A stretch of 64,000 nt of DNA from Plazaster borealis (GCA_021014325.1 CM037462.1:18186135-18250134), one strand, 5' to 3'. Positions 24,232-36,199 are shown, numbered from the stretch's first letter. Numbers and translations: made by a program. Notes: a model not told the origin generated them from the sequence alone.

Positions 24232-24380
24232 GGGGTTGATTTCACAAAGAGCTAAGATTGATCATAAGCTGTGTATCAATCTTAATTGCTAAGCAACGGG
24301 TGATGTCACAATACAAATCACTATGGTGATATTGACAACTCATCTTAAGATGAATCTTAATGCTCTGTGAAATCGCGCCC
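24232..24380. mobile_element. MITE with ATTTCACAAAG ends, copy 2
   Basis: Same ends and interior as 20975-21124 (ATTTCACAAAGAGCTAAG to GCTCTGTGAAATC). It lies in the last PKA intron-to-exon neighbourhood, intron VIII. Confidence 0.75.
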
Positions 24381-25337
24381 AGGCCTGTGTGTTTGCAAAC
24401 AATTTCTGGTGGAAGGAATTGTGTGCAGCCAACGTTGGTGAATATTACCAACTAGAGCAAATTATTTACATGTATGATGTGTTCATGAGTGCTTTACAAA
24501 AAATGTCGTCCATGTTCAAGATGGGGGGGGGAGGGAAGGTGAGCAGACGGTATCACTTTGTTGTCCAAAAAGTAATTACCTTGTATTTTTCAGAGGTGGG
24601 TATTACGAGGGAGTTGGGGTGAAGTTACTTTTGTATAGGTATAGTAAGTTGAAATTAATGGCACTGTCATGACTGTGGCCTGCCATGTTAACATCGGTGG
24701 TGTGAGTTTTGCACTAACATAATTCACAGAGTGTGAACGTTTGCTGAAAACGTTTGAAATTTGGTCAACGTTTGAAATTTGGTCGCACAAGCGGTTTGCA
24801 GCCCTGGTTTCATACCAAGCATGGTCGGTCTGGCTATTATGTACCAACTCCAAATAAATAAATCAATTATCCCAAGATAAATCTACAAAAGCTTAGCCCT
24901 TTTTTGGTGCAAACTTTTGCTTTGGATATAAAAATTTGACATTCCATTGGAACTCTACTTTCAATAAACACACTACATCTATGCAGCATATCAAATTTGT
25001 TATCGAATTAGGTGGTCATGTTTTAAAATTCTTTCCATCGATTGTTTATGTTTTGTCAGTGATTTAGACTGCCTTTGAGGGTCAATGACCATGGCTATCA
25101 AGTGCAGGTCACTCAAAGCACAATGCGACCTCTACAGTTTGACCAGAGAGCAGGCCATTTTCGTAGTGTATCATGGGGAAAATGTTGAGAGGTTTTTGTG
25201 TGTCACACAGCGCCTGCTGCGTGACCCCGGTTGCTTATCTTTTTTCATTTTTTTCATGCAGTGATCGGCAAGACAATACTTCTCCCAAGTTTACTATTTG
25301 TAGTTACTACATCTTCATGAAGTTGTCCGATTTTGAT

Positions 25338-25435
25338 GGATTGAGGACTGTAGGCCCAAATAACAATTGCTTATCACTGGGCCAGGCATAGCAATCTTGA
25401 CTAAGTACAAACATGTTGGTGTGAAGTGACATGAT
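25338..25435. repeat. Dispersed repeat (GATTGAGGACTGTAG type)
   Basis: GATTGAGGACTGTAGGCCC followed by TTGCTTATCAC, CCAGGCAT and AAACAT(G/T)TTGGTG. Also found at 42640-42715 and 51580-51705. Confidence 0.55.
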
Positions 25436-25469
25436 AGTAGGGGGGCTAGTGGGACTAGGGTGTGAGGGT

Positions 25470-25851
25470 TAAAGAGATTGTATACGTTTGGTAATTGGAA
25501 CCCACCGTTAGTTTAAATCCTATAGAGTTGTAGATAAAATACCAGAAACTAAATTGTGAAAGTTTCTTTTCAAAAGGTGGTAGCGTTTTTTGAGAAATTG
25601 CCGAAAATCTGGAGCTGTTATTTCCACGCAGGAAGAATAATCTACAGTTGAAATACACAATCTGAGAAACGTTGATGTCAGTAATGCTTCTCAGATTCAA
25701 ATTTTGGCGGATAATAAGTGATATTTTTTCCATAACTGCAGTACTTCGAAATGAAAAGTTTCTCAAAATGCATTATACTATCCAAAGCTGCTGTACTTCT
25801 TACCAAGTACGTTTTTATTGCCATTTGGCCAAACGTATACAGACCCTTTAA
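25470..25851. mobile_element. TTAA-flanked MITE, GTACACGTTTGGTAA family, copy 1
   Basis: The left edge reads TTAA then AGAGATTGTATACGTTTGG. The right edge reads CCAAACGTATACAGACCCT then TTAA. The inverted ends and TTAA duplication are the mark of piggyBac- or Kolobok-type non-autonomous elements. Other copies are at 49657-50034 and 55125-55491. Confidence 0.75.
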
Positions 25852-25931
25852 AGGACAATTTCTACACTCTTGTAGAAGCAGAATTGAATTGAACACCCAG
25901 TCAAAAGAAAACACCCCCAAATATTGCCGAC

Positions 25932-26096
25932 CTTCTTCTGGTAAATTGCAATCCAGTCCGTACTGCCGAACCACCTTGCATTCTTGATGTCTGAGATGCC
26001 ATTTTTAAGGTTGCCAAAGCGTTTGGTGAGGTCTACCTGGAGTAGATTGCGCAGCAAGTCCTTTAGGTCCGCGCTGAAATGCGACGGGAATCGGAC
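25932..26096 (-). CDS. PRKACA: PKA catalytic subunit exon: end of the large lobe
   Basis: Encodes 55 residues from [19 protein letters not shown] to [11 protein letters not shown], including the [11 protein letters not shown] segment with the conserved Arg of subdomain XI. Acceptor TTCCTTTTAG. The donor is AAG then GTCGGC, a poor match to GTRAGT, but the protein alignment leaves no better choice. Confidence 0.96.
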
Positions 26097-26142
26097 CTAA
26101 AAGGAAGAAATACAAATCAACGAGACAGACATTAAATTTGAG

Positions 26143-26550
26143 ATAATAATGACATTTATATAGCGCCTTTTACCAGAGGATACAAAGCGCTGGGACTACA
26201 ATTTTTTTTCCTGCAAGGTATATGTGGAGGTACGTTTGAAGTATGAGGCCTAGTCATTTATAGCACCATGCAATGGTTTAGAAGGTGCTGTGGCGCAATA
26301 TATGCTGCCGATCAGACCAGGAACACCGGGGCGAACCCCTTCTCTTTACGATAAGTGCACTGGGTTCTTTTACGTGCATTACACAACACACGGGACTAAC
26401 AGCTTTAGGTCCCATCCGAAGGACGAAGCATGTGGTTAAGTGTCTTGCTTAAGGACACAAGTGTCACAACTGGGATTCGAACCCACACTCTGCTGATCAG
26501 AAACACCAGAGCTTGAGTTCGGTGTTCTTATCCGCTCGGCCACGACTAAA
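26143..26550 (-). mobile_element. tRNA-derived SINE (class II tRNA-like head), copy A
   Basis: On the minus strand it starts GTCGTGGCCGAGCGGATAAG (A box) with GGGTTCGAATCCCAG (B box) about 55 bp on, then a body with CTTAAGCAAGACACTTAACC and a tail near GGCGCTATATAAATG. The head resembles tRNA-Leu/Ser. Sister copies are at 62101-62521, 33000-33304 and 39060-39310. Confidence 0.8.
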
Positions 26551-26599
26551 CATCTATTCCGAATAATCAGGGGTGAGAGTCACTTTCGACAGAAAAGTC

Positions 26600-26810
26600 T
26601 GAAACCTGGATCCAGATCTTAGGAGGTTTATTTTAAAGATGGCAATTCCAACTTAGAGTTATAGATTCCAATGAGCTTCTCGAAACAGTAAACTAAGTGA
26701 TAGAGAAGTAGATCAAAGAGCAGGATTTCTTGTTTACCAGGCAGAATTTTAAAAGTCTGAAATTTCTTATCCCTGAAAATACATCTGAAAAGGCTCAGGC
26801 GGGATTCTCA
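26600..26810. repeat. Dispersed repeat, AGATCAAAGAGCAGGAT type, copy 1
   Basis: Shares CTTAGGAGGT, GGATTCCAATGAGCT, AGATCAAAGAGCAGGAT and AAAAGTCTGAAA with 27780-28030 and 57715-57980. Confidence 0.6.
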
Positions 26811-27154
26811 ACCAGACCTTCCTGTTTGGTAGCAAATGTCTGTACCAGTCAAGTTTCTCCATTGTGGTGAATGAAGTCCAATGTAAAGTAGCATCAACTC
26901 TTATTTTTAACCCTCCTGGAAATTTGGGGTTGACTGATTATTCAAAACAAACGCTTTTTGTTGAAAGGTGCAGTAATTGTTGAAAGAACAAAACACATGT
27001 CTTTTCCCCACATGTCTGTAAAGATATGAATCCAGAAGAGGCCATGGCTATAACTTGGTGCCATTAAAAATGTTCCTTGATTGACATTCCGATTTACTTT
27101 TTCTCTGGCATAGTGGCTTTCCCAAATCAGGAATCAGATTTTTGGCTTGCTGAT

Positions 27155-27665
27155 CTGATACTTCATGGAGGCAACTGAGGTCATTGCCTCCACGCCCCTC
27201 GGTCATTGCCTGGTTGCCCCTAGCCTTTAGTCAAGGCGCAACGCGGCACCCAAGCCCAGATATCACGCACGAAAAAAGACTAGTGCGAGCGCCTTTACCA
27301 ACTCATTCAGCTAATCAGTTATTCATGATCATGAAATATTTATACATGCAATTTCTTGTAACCAATCACTGTCAACTATAGATATTGGACTCCTCTATTA
27401 TCTAGATGGGTATTGCTGTCAGTTCACCTGTAATTTTAATTTTTTGAGCAGCAAATCTCATCTCATCATGCTTATGCATTATGCATTACATTTCTCCTAC
27501 CAAAATCGGTAGCAATAAGTAAAGAAAAACATAAAGCCCCAAAACGAGTTGGTACAGGCGCTTCGCGGCTTCGCCGCTCGCCCTAGTCTTTTGTCGTGCG
27601 TGATATCTGGGCTGGGGTGCCGCGGTGCGCCTTGACTAAAGGCTAGGTTGCCCCTTGAAATGCTC
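27155..27665. repeat. Dispersed repeat (CATTGCCTTGGTGCCC type), split by an insertion
   Basis: It reads GATACTTCATGGAGGCAACTGA ... CATTGCCTGGTTGCCCC, then the 27221-27645 element, then a second GGTTGCCCC and TTGAAATG. Uninterrupted relatives at 37370-37560 and 30280-30420 show the join. Confidence 0.75.
27221..27645. mobile_element. MULE-like MITE with long inverted ends and a 9-bp target duplication
   Basis: About 70-95 bp of inverted terminal sequence: TAGCCTTTAGTCAAGGCGCA at the left and its complement at the right, continuing through GCCCAGATATCACGCACGA and GACTAG. GGTTGCCCC occurs directly at 27212-27220 and 27646-27654. Long inverted ends and 9-bp target duplications are typical of Mutator-like elements. 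At 425 bp it is non-autonomous. Confidence 0.85.
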
Positions 27666-27779
27666 CAGTTGTACTCCTTTTGATTCTGGTCTTGTAAAAT
27701 AAATTTCGGTCCAGTGAAAAGTTTGAGCTACAAGCCCCGAGGCCTTGTGGGTTTTACCCAAACACTGGAGCCCTGCTGA

Positions 27780-28030
27780 TAAAAAAAAGTATATAACTAG
27801 GATCCACGTTTTAGAAGGTACATGTACTTGTTGAAATGGTTTCCACCTTTTGGTAACCCCTGGAAATATAGATTACATGGAGCTTTTGGGATAGTATCCT
27901 TAGTGCTACAGATATAGATCAAAGAGCAGGATATGTTTATATAATCTGAGAAAAAAAAATATCAACTTTTTCCACCGGGCAGACATAAAATGGCAAAAAT
28001 CAGATAAAAAGTCTGAAAATTCACACCCCG
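27780..28030. repeat. Dispersed repeat, AGATCAAAGAGCAGGAT type, copy 2
   Basis: Shares CTAGGATCCA, TTTAGAAGGTA, ATGGAGCTTTTGGGATAGTATCC and AGATCAAAGAGCAGGAT with copies 1 and 3. It is preceded by a remnant of the AATTTCGGTCCAGT repeat (27690-27775). Confidence 0.6.
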
Positions 28031-28347
28031 TCTTGTTATTAACATAGTATCTACATTTCTAAAACAAAACCAAGCTCATGTTTTGTGTTATTTCCCCTAA
28101 CAATTTTACTTTAAAAATCGAGTCAAAAATTAAACAATATTAGCCATGTCTGGGCGCACTGGGAAATAACAAAAATGAATGGTTTCTAATGTGTTAAAAA
28201 AAACTGAACCATTCTAGAGAACTGGATGGTCAGTCATTAGGAGGGTGATCATCTTGAGGGGAAAGTGCCACGCACAGCAGAACTGTGTTCTGTCTTTTTC
28301 AAAATCACGGCACAGCTGAGAAAAATTCCCAAGGAAATCAGCTGATC

Positions 28348-28601
28348 AGGGGTCAATTTCAAGGCTCTGCTTACCGCCGAATTCTGCGCTTACGATCACC
28401 ATTTTTCGCTTACAGAGTAATCGCCGAATTTCTGCGCTAGCTGTGTAAGCGAAGAATGTCTAGTAACGTGGAGTACGCACGCGCACAGGCACAAATTCCC
28501 TGCTAACCTGTGAAATACGCTTGAGCACGGAATTCCCTGCTTTCGTAAGCGCCGATTCTTTGCTTACGGTAAGCACAGAGCCATGAAATTGGGCCCAGTT
28601 G
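28348..28601. mobile_element. Palindromic MITE, CAATTTCA...TGAAATTGGGCCC variant
   Basis: The ends GGGGTCAATTTCAAGGCTCTG and CAGAGCCATGAAATTGGGCCC are inverted. The interior is rich in GCTTAC/GTAAGC. Related to 31493-31776. Confidence 0.65.
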
Positions 28602-29797
28602 GAAAGTTGAATGTCTGCTTCAGAGATGCCAACATTGAATTCCCAAAAAGAGTAGCACCGCCGAGCACTTTGTTTCAAGTCAGGCATAAAACTCACCAAG
28701 CCGTAAAAAGAGGAAAATTATGACATTTATGATATAAACTAATACTTTCAGCAAAAATCACTTATTGCAAAGCGGCCTGCTCTAGAGGTCAAACAATTAT
28801 AAATTGTATTCTCAGGCTTGATTGAAAAAAACAAAAACCCAAGTTTTTTTAAAAGAAAAAAAAGTTTTTTGTATCGGACCGCAATTTTGCACTAGCTTGT
28901 GCATGAAGAGAACCCTTTCCAACTAAATTCAACAAAATGCTGTGGTTTCTGTCCCATTGTTTATTAAAATGAATAATGCTCACGTTTGCACAGCAAAATG
29001 GTAAAAAAATACGTCACACCACCTGACCACAGCAGCAGGCCAGTCAAGTCTTCAAAAAACTTCACCAAGAGCAATTTCGTCAATTGGCCTTTCCAACCAA
29101 TTCCATTTCCACCCACTGCATTCTTAACAACTTTTTTATCAACAGTTTTCATCAGATCTTGGCCTTGATTGCGATCATGGAGGTAGAATTAGTTCGATGA
29201 AATATTATTTTCTTGTTGTCACCTTTGTTTTAGTTGATCGCTGCAGCGATCGCGATGTTTCAAACAAACTCCACCACGGCGCGCGCTAAACTTGCGAATT
29301 GCATTTCAGATAAAAGTTATCACAGTGTCTGTTTGCCGCCGCATCCCACAGCCGTAAAGCGTTAGAAAAACTGCGGAACCAGTCTCTACAAAAGCGACTG
29401 TAGAATGTATGCTGTACAAGGAGCCTTGTGGCTCTGTTTGTGCTCTGTGCTACGCGTGTGTCAGGGAGGCAAATCCTGAATGCGATAGTTTACGGGATTG
29501 GTACCTTCTAAATAAGTACCAAACCGCGTGTGAATTCGGCGCCGCTCATCACTTTTAACCACGCGGCAGCAGTCAACATTTTTTATAGTTTTTTTTATTT
29601 TATACTTTTAGTTTTAGTTTTTATCATGATACATTGTAACTACATTTACACTGGGCGGCTTGTTTATCGTATTTAATTGAAGATTATCGTAGCAACATAT
29701 TCACGGCTCAAAATCGTATTTTCTACGCCCAAATCGTGTATGTTGGCATCTCTGCTGCTATTAAGAATGCAGCTTGCAGTCTTGTCAAAGCTTCTTA

Positions 29798-29965
<168 letters not shown>

Positions 29966-29989
29966 CTAAACATGAGATCAGGCTCATTT

Positions 29990-30270
29990 CATTTCATTTA
30001 ATTTCATTTATTCTGTTTGTCAAGCCAAGGACTCTCAAAAAAAGCGAACTTTTATCACTAGCCAAAAACCCAATGGAGAAAAGACAAGGAAGAAGTTTCA
30101 GTTTTAGATGTGGGAGGGAAAACCCCAGAGAATTATTCCAGGGAAAACACCATGCAGTCAGGTAGGGACTGAAAACCCAATCCACGTAGTACCCCCTGCC
30201 GTGATTCGAACCGGGGTCCCAGAGGTGGAAGGCGAGGGAAGATACCACTACACCAACCCGACCACCTAGG
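29990..30270 (-). mobile_element. tRNA-derived SINE, second family
   Basis: On the minus strand the head reads GGTCGGGTTGGTGTAGTGGT (A box) and CCCCGGTTCGAATCACGGC (B box). A conserved body follows (TTTCAGTCCCTACCTGACTG) with an AATAAATGAAATT-type tail. The head resembles Glu/Gly/Asp-type tRNAs. It lies just beyond the 29810-29932 exon, in intron VI. Confidence 0.8.
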
Positions 30271-30573
30271 CTCGATACTTCACGGAGGTAATTGACTCCG
30301 GTCCAATTGCTTTGGTGCCTCTTTAAATGTTCCATTCTAACTTTACAATTTCCTCATAGAGGTGCCTTTTACCAAGGAGAAAACGCCTTGGTGCCCTTGC
30401 CCTTTCAAAAACGAAGCATCAGGTTTGTGAGATCACTATGTATAAAACATGGAGATATGCCTAAGGCAATACAATGCAAATTAAAACCAAACCCCAATTT
30501 TTGAAAATGATAGTACTCGTTGCATGAAATCCGTTCAAATATATGCATCCCATCACATACAGTCATAAACTCA

Positions 30574-30965
30574 GGGCTCGAATTTTACACTGGACCGCAG
30601 GCCCGAGGCCAGTGATTTTACCTTTGGGCCAGTAAACTCAGGACGGGACACGTGTTTTTCAATTGAATAATATTACCTCTCTGTCTAATTATCTTAAATA
30701 AATAAAAAGTGATTTTCAAATGTTGACTTTGAGTCTGGTAAAAATCTTTTAATTCTGTCGAGTATCAAAATACACTCACCTATAAGACTAAAATAAATCT
30801 TCCCTTAGTGTTTGTTCAAATAAAACAGTTTATATGTTAAACTTTGTAGAAAGTTCTTTCTCATTTAGATTCTGGTCTTGTAACGTAAATTCTGGTCCAG
30901 TAAAAATTCTCAGCTACAATCCCTGTGGTCTTGTGGAATTCTACCAAACATTCAAGCCCTGAACC
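30574..30965. repeat. Dispersed repeat with GGGCTCGAATTT / CAAGCCCTG ends, copy 1
   Basis: It starts AGGGCTCGAATTTTACACTGG and ends CAAACATTCAAGCCCTGAA. The interior has GGTCCAGTAAAAATTCTCAGC. A second copy is at 43178-43512, with fragments at 27690-27775 and 46828-46900. Confidence 0.65.
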
Positions 30966-31492
30966 TAGGCTTTATGTCGGTACAGTGCATGTGCAAAGCT
31001 AGTCCATAAACACCAGGGGAAAGCCAGCTTGTCTTTAAAGACAAATGTCCTGGGTGCATGCACTACACACAGCCCTGCAGCTGTACATCAGAGAGGAGCA
31101 GGTCTGATATTAAAGGGTCATATTAAAATCAGGCCTGTGAGTGGACCCTTAAAAAAAGAGCTGAAACACTACAAGATGTAAGAATGATCGTGGAACGTCA
31201 AGTGAGTGCCAGTCACACATTTACGCTGGTCGAATTGGGGCACCCCATTGATCCAGTAACTAGGCTTATTTCACATTATTGTGGTTGTACATTATTGTTG
31301 CCAAGCATATATAAGGCCAAAAAGTGAAGAAGAAAAAAAATGAGAAAAAGTAAGCGGAAATAAAAAAAGGAAAAAGCGGATATCCGCTTTAAAGCAGAGA
31401 TCTTACAGGCCTGTAAGATCCAGACAAGCCGTCCAACAATCTACGACAATACAGAAAGGGGTCTCCAAAACCCAATCACATCGATGGTGTTC

Positions 31493-31776
31493 TGGGCCCA
31501 ATTTCATAGAACTGCTTAACGGCCGACTGTGTGCTTACTGCGCGAGTTTCCATTTCATAGCGCTGCTGACCGTAAGCACAAGAAAAGGCATGCTAACCCT
31601 GCGGTGCTTACTGTATGAAAATGAATGACGTAACAATGCAAATCCACGGTGAACGAACGATCTGGCCGCCTAAATTTTCTTGCTTACCTGTGAAATATGC
31701 TTCGCTTAAGCGAAATTGTCTGCTATACTTAGCACAAAAATTTGTTTACCGTTAAACAGCACTATGAAATTGGCCC
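31493..31776. mobile_element. Palindromic MITE, GGGCCCAATTTCATAGAACTG variant
   Basis: The left GGGCCCAATTTCATAGAACTG is mirrored by CAGCACTATGAAATTGGCCC. Interior rich in GCTTAC. Confidence 0.75.
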
Positions 31777-31802
31777 CTGTTTGCTATTTGTGTCACTGCA
31801 TA

Positions 31803-32486
31803 GTGTTAGCCAGAGGGGTGTCTGGGTGTCTTTTGGACACCCTGTTTAAAATTTGGACACCCTGTTTTATCTGTCATTCATAAATACCCCAGACAGTTTC
31901 GCTATTCCTAATGGTGGAGAGCACATCACGTGGGGGGGGGGGGGTGTATAAACGGCTGATAAAGACCAGCTGGAGCTGTTTATAACCGGCTTGGCTTCGC
32001 GTATTGGACGCGTGAGCTTCGCCAATTTACTTACGCGGAACGCAATATATGGCTATTAGTTCCCGCGCGTAATCTTTTTGTACACGCGCGTACACACAAC
32101 CCAACGCACACAAAACAGAATTTTACAAAAGTTTTTGAAAATGTACGAAATGCGATGTCAGAGATTGTCTTTTTACCACCGATTTTCCTTATTCTTTCAC
32201 TTTTTAACAAAAAGGCATTTTTTTTTTTTTTGAATGGGAACAAATGAGTAGTGACTTGTTCTTAAATGGCCATTTAAAACCTTGCAGGGTCGTGGCAGTG
32301 CGTTTCGGCTCGGTCCTTTATCGCACGGCCACGACCCTGCAAGGTTTTAAACGGCCGTTTAAGAACTAGTCACCACTCTTTTACTCCCTTATTTATATGT
32401 AAATGTATTCTAAGTGAGCAATTTGGACACCCAGTTTTTAAATTTCCAGCAAATTTGGACACCCTTTACTAAATCCTGGCTAAAAC
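31803..32486. mobile_element. GTTAGCCAG-ended element containing a nested insertion
   Basis: The ends GTTAGCCAGAGGGGTGTCTG and AAATCCTGGCTAAAAC match a compact 178-bp copy at 34052-34229. Relative to that copy, about 500 bp (roughly 31878-32394) is inserted, including a G-run and the 32246-32378 hairpin. Confidence 0.7.
32246..32378. repeat. Hairpin with arms of about 50 bp
   Basis: GAGTAGTGACTTGTTCTTAA and the following AACCTTGCAGGGTCGTGGC are mirrored by GCCACGACCCTGCAAGGTT and TTAAGAACTAGTCACCACTC. The loop is about 30 bp. It is inside the nested insertion described at 31803-32486. Confidence 0.8.
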
Positions 32487-32999
32487 CTTGTGTCACTGGC
32501 TCATCCACAGTGCTGATTACATGTACATGGGCTAATTTTTGTTCACAAGTACATAATGTACATGTAATTAGAATATAATAATAATCATATTACCAATGGA
32601 TGTTAATGAATGTCATTGAAAACACCGTCCTCTGTTTCATATGCAGCACAGCAAATTATCAATTCTTATCAAATATTTGGTGGAAAATATGAAGGTTTTG
32701 TTATGTCCATTATGTACAGGTACAAGATAACCTCCACTCTGGCTAAATTTAATTTAAATTTAAATTCAATGGGAAAAAGCTTCACTCATTTCAAATGCAT
32801 TGTACATTATGTACTTATTTATCATGAAAGCAATGATGTACATAAGACTGTTATGCTACAAGTACACATTAATTAATACTTTTATTAATTAATAATTAAT
32901 ATATAATCTTATATAGTACATGTATCTACCGATAAGGTACTCAAGGTGCTTGAACAGACAGAAACATTCTAAGACAGGTTTTTGAATTTTTTGAATTAT

Positions 33000-33304
33000 G
33001 AGACCAAATTTATGTAGCACCTTATAAGGGTTAACAAGGTGCTGCGACGCATTCAGCAGCCACTGCCAGACACACCGAGGCAAACCCCTTCTCTTAGCGA
33101 TAAGTGTAACTAGGTTCTTTTACGTGCATTACACAACACACGGGACCATTGGCTTTACGTCCCATCCGAAGGACGAAGCAATAATGGTTACGTGTCTTGC
33201 TTATAAGGACACAAGTGTCAAGACCGGGACTCGAACCCACACTCCGCTGATCAGAAACTACAGAGCTTGATTCCTGTGCTCATAATCGCTCGACCATGAC
33301 ACGC
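33000..33304 (-). mobile_element. tRNA-derived SINE (class II head), copy B
   Basis: Same family as 26143-26550. The minus-strand head reads GTCATGGTCGAGCGATTATG with B box GGGTTCGAGTCCCGG. More diverged than the copies at 26143 and 62101. Confidence 0.75.
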
Positions 33305-33776
33305 CAAAAAGTATACACACGTTTGTCCACCCAGTAAATTGAGGACTTCTCTTTGTTCTCCCATTGCTTAGTTTTTGTTAGTGACGTCCCCATTAGTTTT
33401 GTACTTCAAGGCGAAGTGAGGACGTCCTCGCACTGTCAAAACACCCGGATCCCTTTTGTTAAAGTTCTCAGTTTCAACGGTTAGACACCCCCAACAAGCA
33501 CAAACCCTGGCAAAAAACTGGTTGAGTGTTGATTTAAAATACATCAAACAGGACATTTACTGTAATAAATGTGATGCTCTACAGAAACCAAATGTGGCAC
33601 CCACGCCGCAATCAGGCAGTTCAAGGAAATGATGAAATAGCATTCAAAGTGAAGACAACCCAAACATCAGCATTGATATCAACATGATGTGATGTCTTAA
33701 ACTTTCTATAGTTTGAGCAATCCTCATTCTAGGCCATTTTTAAGGTTACTTAAAGCTCTTATTTTCATCTACATGT

Positions 33777-33920
33777 ATTTGATGGGCAAATAAACCCAGT
33801 TTTGAATTTGAAAGCCCCTATTCTCAATTATTTGATGGGCAAAAAAACCCAGTTTTGAATTTGAAAGCCCTTGTTTTCAACTATTTGAATGGCAAATAAA
33901 CCCAGTTTCGAATTTCGGCA
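33777..33920. repeat. Tandem repeat, about 62 bp, 2-3 units
   Basis: ATTTGATGGGCAAATAAACC followed by CAGTTTTGAATTTGAAAGCCC recurs three times with minor changes. Confidence 0.75.
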
Positions 33921-34051
33921 GGAAATACTTGGTTTTGGTACGGCGCATGACAAATATTTCAAAAGTCAGAATAAAGCAATCCCAACACAATGACTCAAAC
34001 ATAACAAACAACTCCTTCATTAAACACTGTGTGTGTACAATAAATCCAATC

Positions 34052-34229
34052 ATAGTGTTAGCCAGAGAGGCGTCTGGGTGTCTTTTGGACACCCTTTTTT
34101 TAAAAATTTGGACACCCTGTTTTATCTGTCATTTACATGTAAACGAATGGAAGTGAACAATTTTGACACCCAGTTTTTAAATTTCCAGCAAATTTTGACA
34201 CCCTTTTACCAAATCCTGGCTAAAACTTT
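34052..34229. mobile_element. GTTAGCCAG-ended MITE, uninterrupted copy
   Basis: GTTAGCCAGAGAGGCGTCTG to AAATCCTGGCTAAAAC, 178 bp. It serves as the empty form for the element at 31803-32486. Confidence 0.7.
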
Positions 34230-34329
34230 AAATCCAATTAGTATGCAAATCACTAACCAGAATCTTGTTTATCATTATGAGTAAAGCTCAAATCAAATTT
34301 CCCAATTGTTATTTTTTGTAAGTACCCTG

Positions 34330-34660
34330 AGCAATCTTGCACCCCAAATCACAAACTACTGACGCAAACTACTTTTTCCACTAAATTCTATGGTCAAAGA
34401 GCCTTCAACTTCATTGCACCTTTGTTATAGAATGACTAACCAGTTCATATTTGCCAAGCTGACTCTCTTCAGCATTTCAAGGAACTTTTAAAGACTCATT
34501 TGTTTGAATCTACAGTATATTTTTGAAACAGATTGCTTGATATATTTCATTTCATTTCACTATTTCATTTCATTTCAATGTTCTATGTTTTGTGTTGCAC
34601 ATAGAGGCTCCTGCATTATGCGCTATATAAATGTCTCGTATTGTTATTATTGTTCTACAT
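34330..34660 (+). mobile_element. Possible LINE or SINE 3' end
   Basis: It ends CGCTATATAAATGTCTCGTA and then a short TTATTATT tail, typical of retroposon 3' ends. The preceding CATTTCAAGGAACTTTTAAAGACTCATTTG recalls the end of a reverse-transcriptase LINE. ATTTC-rich microsatellite at 34540-34580. No intact ORF. Confidence 0.4.
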
Positions 34661-36199
34661 TTAGACAGGGACGGGGTCAAAGTTCAGACTACATCTCTAT
34701 AACAACACCCTTGTATCATTCTAAGATAACAGCGTCCCAACCTCCACACACACACACGCATGCACCACAAACAAAAAGGCCCTGGGACTGACTGCAATAC
34801 AGGCACATTATGCTATCAAAACAAGAGATGTAAATGTACGTGTACACTATGGCCTAGGAGGACTTTAACGCATTGATCAAATGATAGATCCATATAACCG
34901 TCACTATCTACTCATCATACATACAAGTAGCACCCAGTGATGTATAGATCTACGTACATTGTGCGCAAAGGGTCATCACAGGGTACATGTAGAGCTCCAC
35001 AATGGAGATTACAGGCTCTTTCTTCGAATGAGCCTGAACTACTTTTTTGTGCCCCCCCCCCACCGTTCATTAATACATATATATATATAGTCTGTCATTT
35101 TAAATGCAAATCAGAGTTAGTCTTTCAACAACAATCAAATGGAGTTTTGTTTTGTCTCTATTCTGGGTTGTTTAAGCTCTGTTCTTGATGACTGTACATA
35201 ACTGTTCACTTGTGGCCTTTTACAATGACAAGTTTTCCAGAATTTTGTTTTCTTTTCTAAATTTCCTTAAACTGTCAAAACCAGTTTTAAAACAAAAATT
35301 GCAAATTATTTAAAATCTGGCTACTGGAAGAACACCATTTGTCAATAGAACCATAACATTTGTTCTCATAATGTTGTGGAAATAAACAATCATTACCCAA
35401 AAAACATATTCAAATACAAAGATGGCAACCTGTAACAGAGACGTTATATTAAAACAACTTATTACTTAATTTTATTGATGGATTTTGTTTTTCATAATAT
35501 TTTTGAAGGCCATCAAAAACAAAATAAACAATCAAACAAACAACAAACAACAACAACAACAACATCCAAGAAATCTGAGCCCAGTTAGGTAGATGTACAT
35601 GTAGCACCCCCACCATAAAAAAATGGTTTGACCCTATTTTTGATTGTCGTGTTTTTTTTGTAAATTAAGTCCACTTGTGTAAAAGAAATAAACTAAAAGG
35701 CATCAACTGGAAAAATTTGCTTATCACATTACTTCCAATGGTCTTTTGCATCTTGGATATTTTTCACAAATTAAACAAATGTAAATTCTTTACTGGTACA
35801 TTGTCAAAATACTACATTCACAAATTTCATTTATCAGGTGAAACAAAATTTGCAATTCATGAACTGTGTAAATTTCACTTATAAATCGGGTACAATGTTG
35901 TTTGCGATTCATGTGGTTCATATTCTGCACATTTGTTTTCTCAAATATCAAGTTGTTTACTGCTAATTTTCAAGGCAATTTTCTTCCTTCCATCAAAGCT
36001 AAAAATACCTCTTGAACTTCATCTTCTGCTTCCATTTAGCGAGAAAGAATAATCCCAGCTAAATTGCTTTCTTCACCTCATGTTTAAAGAATATTTATTT
36101 CTGCGTCTGCTCATTTCACGTAAACATTTGCAAAGCCGCAAAACAAACTCGTTTTTCACCCTGACAAATTGTTGTGATCTTGCAAATATAATTAATTTG

